Of a stretch of DNA of 64,000 nucleotides, positions 11,901 through 23,900 are shown piece after piece. The stretch is taken from positions 124,001-188,000 of the forward strand of contig JACATO010001143.1 in the NCBI GenBank assembly GCA_018389105.1, in the 5' to 3' direction. Source of the stretch: Nautilus pompilius (taxonomy: Eukaryota; Mollusca; Cephalopoda; Nautilida; Nautilidae). The notes beneath the pieces are model-generated. The model did no database searches. It had not been told where the DNA came from and worked only from the letters and a program-made list of their open reading frames with translations. The position numbers were made by a program, and so were the translations under genes. Position 1 is the first letter of the stretch. Each line of letters opens with the position of its first letter.

Positions 11901-14900
11901 TTTCTGTGTTTTGCTTTAAACCTGCACTAAGAAGTAGTTTGGCTATGAAAGAACCCTTTAATACAAATTGTTCAAATAGTATGAAAAAAAAAAAGAAAAA
12001 CTTTTTCCTATACATTTAATGATTTTCTTCTCTTACTATTTGGAATCTCTGCCAGGATCATAAGATTAGTCAGTACCAGTCAGTTTTTATGATGACATAA
12101 TAAGGTTGTCCTTAAATTTTTTTTTTTTTTTTTTTGCCTTGCAGGCTGTGAATTTGAGCGGGTTGGACATCTTTGCTGCTCAGCAATATCAGCAGCAAAT
12201 GTTTCAGCGTCTAGCAGCCACCGGCAGCCTGTCTGCACCAGAACACCCAATTACTTCTGCTGGCATTCTGGCTGATGAACACAGCCGTGAGAGGTAAAAA
12301 CGTTCTAAGCTCACCAACCTACAGTGTTTTCTGTTGTGAGATTTTGGAAGAGTAAAACTTTCTGCAGTCAGTTTGCTTGTAACTCCCAAACTATAACATG
12401 TGTTAATGGAGGTAAGTTTGCATGCACAGGGGGTGCTATCTGGCTGGTTGGTTGGTTGGGGGGGGGCTACTTATGCTACATATGTAGCATTCGCTCTGAC
12501 TTTTTTTTTCTTCCTGTATACAAATTTGCAGAGTTGTCAGGTTTCTCTCCTACATAACATAGCACTCAAAGTTTTTCTGTAGCAATAAAGGTAATGTAGG
12601 GACAGCCTTGTGTGCCTTTTGTCATGATGGATGCTTGTCAGCATTCAGTTACACACACTGCCACCTACAGTAGCCAGTTGGTCGTGGTCGCTGCAGATGC
12701 TAACAAGTTCAACCAGCTAATCGTTGTATTAAATTGGTGTTGGTTATTCACTTTTTCTTTTTGCTACAGTTTATGTAAGAATTTCAGAAGTAACTATGTT
12801 ATGCTGAAACAATCACATCAATTCTAAAAATACTGGAGGTTAGTCCCCGCCCTTTGGCATAATCTGCAAGCTCTGAGAATGCATTTTGCATGTGTTATTT
12901 TGGGAATTGTAAGCAAATGGCTGCTGGAAATAACTTTATGGTCTTCTAGTATGTACTGGAACTTGCAAATGATTTTCCCACTTTGAGGATTCAAAAGATA
13001 TGATTTATAAGTGTTTACCAAAATTATATGTACATAGAACATTACTAAACAGAGCTGCTAAATTATGGAGAAAAATCTGTTATTTCATGAAGAGAAGTAT
13101 AAAGTTGTTGTATTCTACTGTGCTAATCTGATAATGATTATTTCCTGATGGTTTTAATTAATATCATTTATTCTTCTTCAAATGTCCTGAGAATGTAAAC
13201 TCCCATCTTTTATCAGTTATTGTTAAATGTAAGGGCTTTAATTGTTCAGAATAGATTTCAAAATTTTGTTACTTTGGTAATCTCTGCATCTGCCATATTT
13301 GTTTGTTTGTTTTTTTTTTGCAAGAGGAATAACTGGGATTTCTTTAATTAATATTTTAATTTTCAAGAAGAATGTAGCCCATTAATCACTCTATATGCCT
13401 TTGAGGAATGCATAATGTTGTGTGTGCATGGTTTTATATGTTAGATTTGAGTGGAACCCTAATACAAAATGGCAGATTAACCCTTACGATGCTGAAAGCA
13501 TATATTTCTGCTTTGACATTTATAGACATTTGATGCTGGAAGCAGATTTATCCCAAGCTTCAAAAAACTTTTTCCTCTATTGTGATAAGGAAATACCCTC
13601 ATATCCTTGAAATCTCTACAACTTTCCAATTAAATTCCTAATTTCATTTTTTGGTGATAACTGAAACTTTCCAGCCCAAAATTTAATTAAGCATTGAAAG
13701 GGTTAAATAGGGCCAGCTCAGTGGGTTAAATAATTCACTATATTAGTGTTTAGTCTTTTAATCTGCTTGATTTTCGTAGCATTCATTTTAAATTGATTTT
13801 AGTTAATAGCTTGAGATTAAGCAAAATCACTTTTTAATTTAATGCAATTGGGGGGGATCTGTCTTGTGTATATGAATTTGCTGCTCTGTAGTGTGTGTCT
13901 GTGCTTTCAGTATGTAATAGTAATTTTTCATTGTTATCTCTTGAATTTCACTGCTTCAGTTAAGAGTATCCTAAATTCACAAATTAGTCAAGTTTGACAA
14001 GTACACACATTTAAGCAAGATAAAAATTAGCTGGTTAAAGTTGCAAAATGCATAATCTCATGTCTGCCAGAGCAGTTTGGTAACCCTTTCAAACCTATCT
14101 GACCAACAGCGAAAGTGATGGTTCTGCGGCTCCCATCACAGAAAAGTCCCGTCGCAAGTCCCGGGTGAAGAGAAAGAAGGGTGCTGACAAGGCATTAAGG
14201 TTGACTATTCTGAGTGTGGCAGAAGCCGAACAGGAGGTTGAGTGCAGGCTGGATACAGCCAACAAGAACTCTGTCACGTTCCAGTTTGCTCTAGAAAATG
14301 ACAAGCCAGAAGAAATTGCAGAAAATTTGGTAAAATTGCACTTATAGAGATTTTATATGTAGAAACCTTGTTTATTATTATTAGTTCATGTTGACGCTAT
14401 GCAGTGTTTTGAACTAAAATCCAAACTTATAAAATGTCTGGAGTGTTTGCACACCCCAGCGCTCCTCAGTTTGTTAAATACATGCACTAAACATTTTCAA
14501 GCAACTTTATGAAGATATCCATGTGACTTGCTATAATGCTAATAATTGTATTTATTTGCTATTTCATCTTTATTCAGAGATGATGATCCATTATGATTTA
14601 TCACATCTATGAGCATTCTGACTTCTCATTTGAGAAAGTTTGTTTTAAATTCTAGTATTAATGTTATCACTGCTACTACAATAATTCTTATCATTTTTGT
14701 CACACATGCAAAAACTGGGGTCAACCACACTTATCCAAATGGCTCTCGTGTATAACTTTCTGTATTTAATCAGAATTTTAAAAAAAATATATATTGAGTG
14801 AGTCATACAGATTTGGCATCCTTTTTAACATTGTCAAGAAAAAAGGGGTCAGAGATATATATATACCTATATGTACTTCGGTCTAAAAAATTGGTATTGG

Positions 14901-17900
14901 GGGTGTTTCTTCCAAGTTGTGCGTATAGAGACGGGTGACAGTATCATGGGTATTAATGTGGATGCAGATGATGTCAAAGCAAGCATGCAATTAATTGATC
15001 AATTAGTTTTTGAAGCAAAGTAATTAACTTAAGGTTAATTTCAGTATTTTATTCCAGATATTCTCAGAATAAGAAAACAGTTCTTCATGTTGCAGAAAAA
15101 TATATAAACACAGATACTTCAGGAGTCTTATTAAGTATGGTTCACTACTTTCTACGTACGAAAAAAGGGGGTTGATATAGATTAGAGAAGTAACTGACGA
15201 TGGTGCTCTCAGATCTACAAACATTCAGAGGATGAGGGGAGTCTCTGATGAAAAGAAACAGTCTTTTCAGTGGTGCATGTGGTATTAGCTGTTACATGAA
15301 CGGGTGCAACTCGTTCGGTGGGGAGAGACTCGGTTAATAAGAACTACTAAAATGTTTTCGCAGGTAGCAGAAGAACTTCTTCCAGAGCAACAGAGCTCTA
15401 ATTTCATAGAGTTGTTGGAAGGAGTAATAAGACTGGTGAAGGAAAACCAAAATAAAGCCGTGCGGATGTGCATCAGCATTGCCAGTACTCCCACATCCAG
15501 CCCCAGCACCACTCGGAGAACACAGCACGTGGCAGACTTAGAGTTGGCGAAGGTATTGTTTTCTGTTATTAAGACTGTTTTGTAGTATCAGTACACAAAA
15601 ACCTAAATTGTACGTCATTCAACTCCTGTTGTTAATAATAAACCTGACATAGGCAATGGTGGTGTAGATTTTCCATTAAATTCTTATAATGGTTTTAATT
15701 TTTTTGAAGAATTGACTCTCTTGAATGTGGTAGTGGATGGCAGAGATGATCCGCCAGCTTTGGTTTGACCCATGGGCTGGAACCATGGTTTTATGAAATC
15801 TCATTTAAAACTTTCATTCCTTTGAATTTCTTTTTTCAGAATTTAATGTTTATCCAGAAATGAGTAGCTCTAATTTACTCAAAAAAAAAACAAAACAATA
15901 AAACAGAGCAGTTGTATTTCTACAAGTTGTTGTATGGTCTCACTGTTTCAGATTAGTAAAAACAAAAGCTTCACAAAGATGATGTGTTAAGCTTCAATGA
16001 ATGTAGCATTCATTTGTGAAGACGATATCCGAAAAAATCTACTAGAATAACCTGTTTTGGAAGCAGGAGGCAGCAACATGAGATGTGAAAATTGTAGATA
16101 AGAAAAAAGTCTCAGTAGTATGGTGCTGATGATTTCTGATATAATCTACAAATTATTGTGAAAAGATAAACTGTCTTTTCATGTAAAGCATTTTTTTAAA
16201 TTGTTGGTATAGTAAAATCTCAATTTAATGGACTAATGGGGGGGTCCATTAAATCCAGACATTTACATACAATCTTATATAATGGCCATATCTGATAACA
16301 ATTTATACATTGACTTAAAGATTCACTGTCTTCTTCTCTATACTGTCATTTACAAAAACGCCAAAGCCAACCATCCCCAGCCTGAAACTTTGTTCATGTG
16401 GTTTGCTAATGTATTCATGGTGGAGTGAAGTTCAACCATGAACATTTATGCCACTGGAACGTTGCTGCATGTAACACTTATGTACAGCTTCCTTGGGGTT
16501 TATATCCTGTGCCACTTCATATGCCTCTTGTCACCAATTGACAAACCACCAGCTGAAGTATCGGCATCAAACTTTAAGGAAAATTGTTCGAGCTTTTCCT
16601 CGCTCTTACGAATACCCGACACCATTTGTTTCTTCCTGCCACACTCCTCACACACCGGACTCAAGCTTCACCACCATCTTAAGAGGCCATGATGGTTGAT
16701 AACTTCTGTTCACTTTAAATGCTAATAAGCATGAACAAATACTGAATTGAAAGCAAAACTCACAAGGTGAAGACAGTGCTCTATCACAGAATGCAGCCAA
16801 CAACAGTGGGAGATAGATGCTGTGGATGCGCAAAAAGTGCCCGAGCAAAAATTTTTCGCACAGCTCAACGTAGACTTTTGTCGGGAGAAGCAGACAGTGT
16901 CTGTTAAATTGAGGTTTTACTGTATGTGGTTTGTGTAGATTTTCGTTATCTTGATTTTTTTTGTTAAGTTCATGAACTTATAAATATTTACTGTTTTATG
17001 TGTTTATGGAAAGAAAAAAGAAATTCTCTCATTCCTTCAAAATCTAGTTTTGGATCCCCACCCTCATAGATGTAAACAATATTTCTATTGCTTTAGGGTT
17101 AAAGATAATGCATTTGTGATAAAGATCAAATCATTACCAGTAAAAGCTTAGCGATTTTAAAACATTGTATGGTGTTCCATCTTTTTCTGTCGTCATGTGT
17201 ATAATTTTATATTGAAAATACTTAAATAGATAGTCAAAACTAATTTGAGCTCTATAACCAGTCTATAGTGTATGATTTGGATTTGCTATCATTTGACTTG
17301 TCATATTAAATAAATCTTGGTAACAGTAGTTGCATTATTTGTATGTCACCACTGTCTGCTAGAGTCATTTTTATTATTAAACAACATGGAATTCTGTTTA
17401 TAAAGCTTTGACATCTAATCTTGAAATGTTAATAACTTTTTAAAAACAACAACAAAAAAGGATTACCCGAAGTATTGAAATATGAGAAACTGGTAGTACT
17501 TTTCAGTCTTTAATGGACTGTAACCTAAATTTCAAGAAAAACAAGCTATGTGACTTTACCCTTGTTAAATATAATAAGTTTTATTTGCATTGTGACTATA
17601 AAAGTTTGTTTGTTTTTTATTTTTAGAAACTACATTTTGAAGCATCTTCAGATGGAAATCACAGTGTTGATAGCAATAAGTTGCATGGTTCCTCGAGGTC
17701 AATCGAAAAAGAATCTGTTGTGGAGACCAAAAACAAAAGATTCATTATTAACAAAGTTAAGGAAACTCAATTGTTAGAAAAACGCAGTATGCATGAAGAT
17801 GATGGGGAGGATGGGAAGTTACTGCCCGATTCACATGTGTCTGGTGTTGCATCAAGTGAAACCGTTCCCAATTACAGCATGATTTCAGAATCAGATCTTT

Positions 17901-20900
17901 CTTCTCAAGAATTGGACAAATTGTCTCGATCCCAGTCTCTGCCTTCTGATGTTCCTATTGATATCAATGACTTGCAAGCAAAGCTAACAGCCACCCTAGC
18001 AGCTAATCAGAAGGGTACCGGTGCTGCCCTGGTGGCTGGTGTTTCTGCTGATAGCCAATTGAATGTTCTTTTACAGAACCCTTCTTTGTCTACAACCCCT
18101 TTGTCAGAAATACCAAGCTCACCTGGAGGAGAACTGATGGCACAATATGGGCCAGCTCTAGCTCAAGAAAAATCTTTTGTTCTTTTTCAGCAGCAGCTAG
18201 CTCAAGCACAACAACCACAGATACCAGAAGCTGCCCCACCTCTGTCCAATGTAATGCAGTCATCTCACATTCCTTCACAGGCAGCAACTGCAGGCAGTTT
18301 TGCAGCCCAAGACCAAAATGTTGCCCAGCATTACCCAAGCCACTTGCCATCTAATTTTGCACACATTCCTACTAATCAACAACAGTATTATCTCCAACAG
18401 CAGTTGTTACAGTACCAAGGTTTGCTGCTGCCTTACTTTTACACAGCAGATACACTTCTACAGTTGCAGTTGCAGCAGCAGTTACTACAGCAGTATCTAC
18501 AAACTTTGCCACAGCAGCCACAACAGACACAGCCTTTTCCTCTAATGCCAAATGTGATGTTTCCAGGACAGTTACCATTTTGCCCTTTTCTTCCTCAAGG
18601 ATTCAAATGCATGCAAGCCTCTTCTGATTCAGCTGCTGTTCATCCGTCACCACCACCTTCACCAACTCAATCAATGAACTGTGGTGACTTGGAACTACAA
18701 ATTGGTCAGCAGCCGGGTTCTGTTGAGCACTCACACAACAGTCAAGCCAGCCAGCAGGACTGGCATGCTTCTGTCAACAAGGCACCTGCAGATCTCGCCA
18801 ATCTAGAACTAGCACTGATTGAAAAGTTACGCGGCACAAAAAAAGACATTTTGACTGGCACATCTCAGGCCACATCCTCAACGTCATCAATGACAACAGG
18901 CACTGGTGGATCAGAATTTGAAGACCAGTATTCCCTATTTGTTGAATCCAGGGAGGATTTTCTGGAAAATGTCAGTATGTCAGATCTAAAAGCTACAGAA
19001 GACTCGGTGCCTGCTCAAGTTGATGATGCTTCTGAAGCTGAATTTTATGGAAAGATCAGTCATCTGTCTGAGGATTCTGGCATCATGGTTACAGATGCTG
19101 ACACTAAGCTTAATGCTGAAGTTTCTGATTTGCCAAAATCACCAAAGATCAAAAAATCAAGATTCACTATCAGTGCTGTGATGGATGACCCTATTTTAAA
19201 ATCTGAAAGTCTGGATCATCCAAAAGGAAGTCCAAAATCAGAAAAGATAATGGAATCTTCTAATGTATTGGAAACTGATGAATCTGCTGTTACTGACACC
19301 AGCAAACGGTCTCTACAGAAGGGTCGATTCCAAGTTACAACTGTAAAGGATAGTGTGGCAACTGCTGCTTGCAGCTTAACTGGTCGATCTTTGTCTCCAC
19401 GGACAGTTTCAAAACAGCCTAACATAATTGGTGATCAGGCTTCTTCTGCAACTAATTTGCCTGAGGTAATTGGTTCTGTTGCTTCTAAATTTGGCTTACA
19501 GGATAATGGGGTCAGTCAGGCGATTAGTATAAATGTTGATAGTAGCAATCTTTCTAATATACCTACAATTCAAATGCTTTCGCCTAATGGTGCTTTGCAG
19601 CTTCAGTTATCTGGCAATAATGATTTCAGTTCTTTTGATGAAGAAACTGCAGTGGGTAGTGGTCCTCAGCTTGCTAAACTTTCTCTGCCTCTAACACTTC
19701 TGGACCCAATAGTTTTTCCTGTCACTGACATTGCCACACAAACATCCCCTCAGATCAGAGTCTCGGGTTATCAGAGGAAACTGGATTCATTCATAGAACA
19801 GGTATTCTGTGATAAATGTGCATATAAGTTCTTTAATAAAAAATGTAAAACTTCAACATAAAAGTAATTATGTAGAGAAGTGGGCTGATAAGCAAGAGTT
19901 TGACAAAACCTAAAGATTACTGAAGCCTTGTAGACTAGGAACAAGGTATTTCACTAAGGATGCTGTTTGAGATTTTGTGAATAAGTTTGTTTAAAAGCAG
20001 TAAGATTCATTATTTATTTAACTGCCATCCAGTTAATCTACATGCTAGGTTTTGAGACATTGCTAACCAAATTTGTTGAAATTTCAATTACCAGACATTA
20101 TTTCTATAAACTTCGCAACAAAATAATGCTTACTGTACTTGATGTTCTGAACTGAATGTCTGTGTGAGTTTTTAATTGACTACCAGTGTACAAAGTAAAT
20201 TGCCATTATTGTTGACACTGAGAATAGATAATCCTTCACTTTTAGCTGGATTTCCGCAGTGTTTGTAGTTTTTATTTGTCTATCCACAAAGTTAACCTCT
20301 GATTGACATTTTCCAGATACCGTTTTGCAAAACTTAGCAGCAAACTGATTAAAAGGGAAAGAAATTGTTTTATTTATGGAACAAAATTAGTTCTTAAATT
20401 TGTATTTCTTCGCATGGTCTTTCAGAAGGCTTGAATAACCATTTATTCTCAAGTTATGGTTCTAATTAATGCAGATAAAACAGGTTCTTTCTGTACTGCA
20501 ACTTTGCAAATTCTAATAATAAAGTTTAAAAGATAATGGTTAATGTATATTAATTAGCTAGTTAACCTATTTTACTGAACAGTTCAATACACAGGAGCTA
20601 GTTTAAAAATCTTTGCATGTCTAAGCTTTGGACCTTATTCTGTGTGAAACATTTTAAAACACACTACCTTTACTGATTTTGTAGGAAACTTCAGAAGATA
20701 TCCACAGTTCTCATTACTTGTTGGAGAATGACGAGGAATATAAATCATTGATGATGAGGTAAAAGTATCAATTTTTTTTTTTTAAAATTAGAAAAGATTT
20801 TTCTATTGTACTGGTTTTTTTTATTCCATCTGAAACCAACTATGCACAACTTAAAATTTATAATTCATCATGCTTTAAGTTTTGGTCATTTTCAGAATCT

Positions 20901-23900
20901 GCCACGCACATTTATTTATTTATATGTTAATTCAACTGGAATGAAAATTTCAAATTTCATTTTATTTGAAGAAAGAAAAAAAAAGATATGATGTGGCATA
21001 AAACTTCAAACTTGTGCTGTTTAACAGCTCTTCACATTTAATTTATGATAAAATCAGAATTGTATGTTGGTCATTGCTCATGATAGATTGGCTTATGACT
21101 GACTAGCATACTGGACTGCTGAGTGGCAGAGGGTCCAAGTTTGATCCCCTTGTTGGAAACCAACTTGGTTTGGTGAATCTCCCATATCATGGTTCTTCTC
21201 TCTTTTCTAAATCAGTCTGGAGGCATGGGCGCACTAGTTCCTCTTGCATAAGAGATTTGGTAGGAACTTTTCATTTTCTCCTGAAGACACAAGTGCCTGG
21301 CTGCATGAGATGTAGGAATGTCAGTGATTGTTAACAGTTACCATGACACTACGTAACATTTACAAATATATCATCTGATCTAAGATTTGCTGTATTGGTC
21401 TTAGAAACAGCATTGCTTTTAATGCAACCATTCAACTTGACTACTTTGTTTTTTTAAAAGAGGGAGAATTTTTCATCGCTTCATTGGACCTTCAAATGGC
21501 TTTTGATCCACAAAATGATATCTGCTGGATATTTTTTTCTCTCCCTTTCTACTAAGAATATTTATAATTTCAATGTGTACTTTTAAATAGAGTTTCCTAA
21601 AAGACATTTAAAATGTTTGTATTGCTGTCCTTATTAACTTTTTTCATATTTTGATTTACATGTGAAATGTTTCTGAACAGAAGAGTTTTTTTGGTTCCTT
21701 TTTTTTCTAAAAAGTCTGAGGTTTGCAGCAGCTCAGGTCACAGTTTCTAGCTGTGAGATTCTGGTGTGAGGGAACCAATAAAATCTGCCACTATCCTGTT
21801 TGTCTCAAGATATGAACACGCACCCTCATTTGATTTGTTACTCGTCTCGTCTCTTTCTAACGTTGTCGAAAATCATGGGACTAGCCACTGGCTGTCTTTT
21901 TTGTTTTTTAAGTGTACCAGCACACATTACATTTTCAGGAGTGGTATAGAAATCCTTTGCTTAAATAGTAAACTGCATGGTCTTTCTACCAGAACACCAT
22001 TAGTGGTTGGTTACAAAAGGGCAAGAAGCTATCAAGGCGCTCGCCAGGGAAGAGATACAGCCATTAGTGAAGTCGCTCAATATAAACTTGCTGGTAGTTT
22101 ATTCCACTTATTAACGTGTACTAGTAAAAAAAACAAAAAAAACATTTTGTTTCTAACCTTGCTAGAATGTTGGCTAATTTTAATAAATAGATTAGCAGAG
22201 CAATGACATTTGATTTCTTTCTTGAAGATTTTCTGGGCTGTGTGTGGAGTAATTAATACTATTCTAAAAATTCCGTTTAGTAAATGAAGTATTTTGTTTG
22301 CTTGGAGATTTTCAATTTTAGAAGAAATGAAATAAAAGTGTATTCATTAATACTGAAAGGAACTACCTTTTCTAGAAATGCAGATGAAACAAATGGTATT
22401 CATGTTCAGGGGTATATTGTAATTTAATTTTTTTTTATTTTAAAAGATCCTGTTTAATGTTCTTTGTATGCATTTGACCTTTAATTACACTGGTCAACAA
22501 AATTAAATGTAATATACTCATTATGAATGCAAACCAACTTTTTTAGACTAATTTTTCATGCTGATTTCAAAATTTCACTCCATTTGTATGCAGCATGTAT
22601 CAGTTTTTCAGTAGATACATGCAAATATTTACATATTTGTATATATGAAATCATTAACGTAATAAATAAGGACATATTATTTTTAGAAAGTAAATTTCTG
22701 AGTAACATTTCAGAAGATTCTTGATGCCATCCTTGTAGTCCATTGTCTTCTCGTTGCCCAAGAAATTCTCACAGATCCAATTGAAAGCATTCCAGGCAGG
22801 CAGTTCCAGTTCATCCAGTGTTGTCTTGAAGTTGACATCTTTGAATACTTCTCTAATTTGGGGTCTGACAAAGATACCCTCTTTCAACTGCGCCTGTGTG
22901 ATTTTGGGAAACTTTTCTACAATATACTCAAACCCTCTAGCATTTCTCTTCCCTAGTGTCTTTACAAACTGTTTCATCAGTCCAAGCTTTATGTGCAAAG
23001 GAGGCAATAGGACATTACTGGGATCTACAAGAGGTGTATTCTTGACGCTAGACAGTCCTGGCTGGTATGATGTTCTGGTCTGCCAGTTTTGATTCCGAAT
23101 AATGTCTGTCAGTTGCCCGACTATCCCATAGACACAAGAAACAACAGTATTTTGTGAAACCTGACTGCATTCCCATTAACATTCCAATGACTTTTAAATC
23201 TCCACATATTTTCCACGAGTATCTTTCATAGGCAATGGCATGAAGTAAAAGTTCCATATTCTCATGGTCTTTCGGCTCCCTCCATATCATTGGAATAGCA
23301 AAAGGCATGGACTTCTTCCTCTTATTGAAACAGTCACGTAAGCCATTTGAGCAAGCTGAGCAGATAAAATGCAGTGCCCATAACTTGTCCTGATCTCCAA
23401 GAGGACAGTCAAAGTATAGCTTATAAATCTTCTTGATCTCTGGTCTTATTGTATGTACGTTTTTGAGCTTTCACAATAAATTGTCCACAGACACAACAAA
23501 ACACACCAGGAGGATTTCTACAATGTCTTGACATTGTTAACACTGTAAAACAAGTAAGGAAATAGATACAAATGGTTATACTTATATTGAATTTGAGATG
23601 ATGAAATATTTCATCAGACCAATTATGACTGGACAATTTGAGATGTTGAAATACCTATTTCATCAGACAAAACTTGATTGGTTAATTTAAGATGATGATA
23701 TTGCATCTGAACTATGCAGCAATGAATAATGTAGTTTATTTTAAAGGTATGTTTCCATGATGTAAATGAAATACATGCATACACGTCATTAATTGGAATT
23801 TCTATATAATGTATGAGCTAAAACCAAAAAACTTTCTCATCTTGAAAACTGTACGTGATGTCAAAAAACTAACTGTATATTTGAAATCAGCATTAAAAAC

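Noticed and set aside
21766-22206. 146-codon open frame inside a WNK intron
   Set aside because: No domain, intron-like composition and no splice sites.
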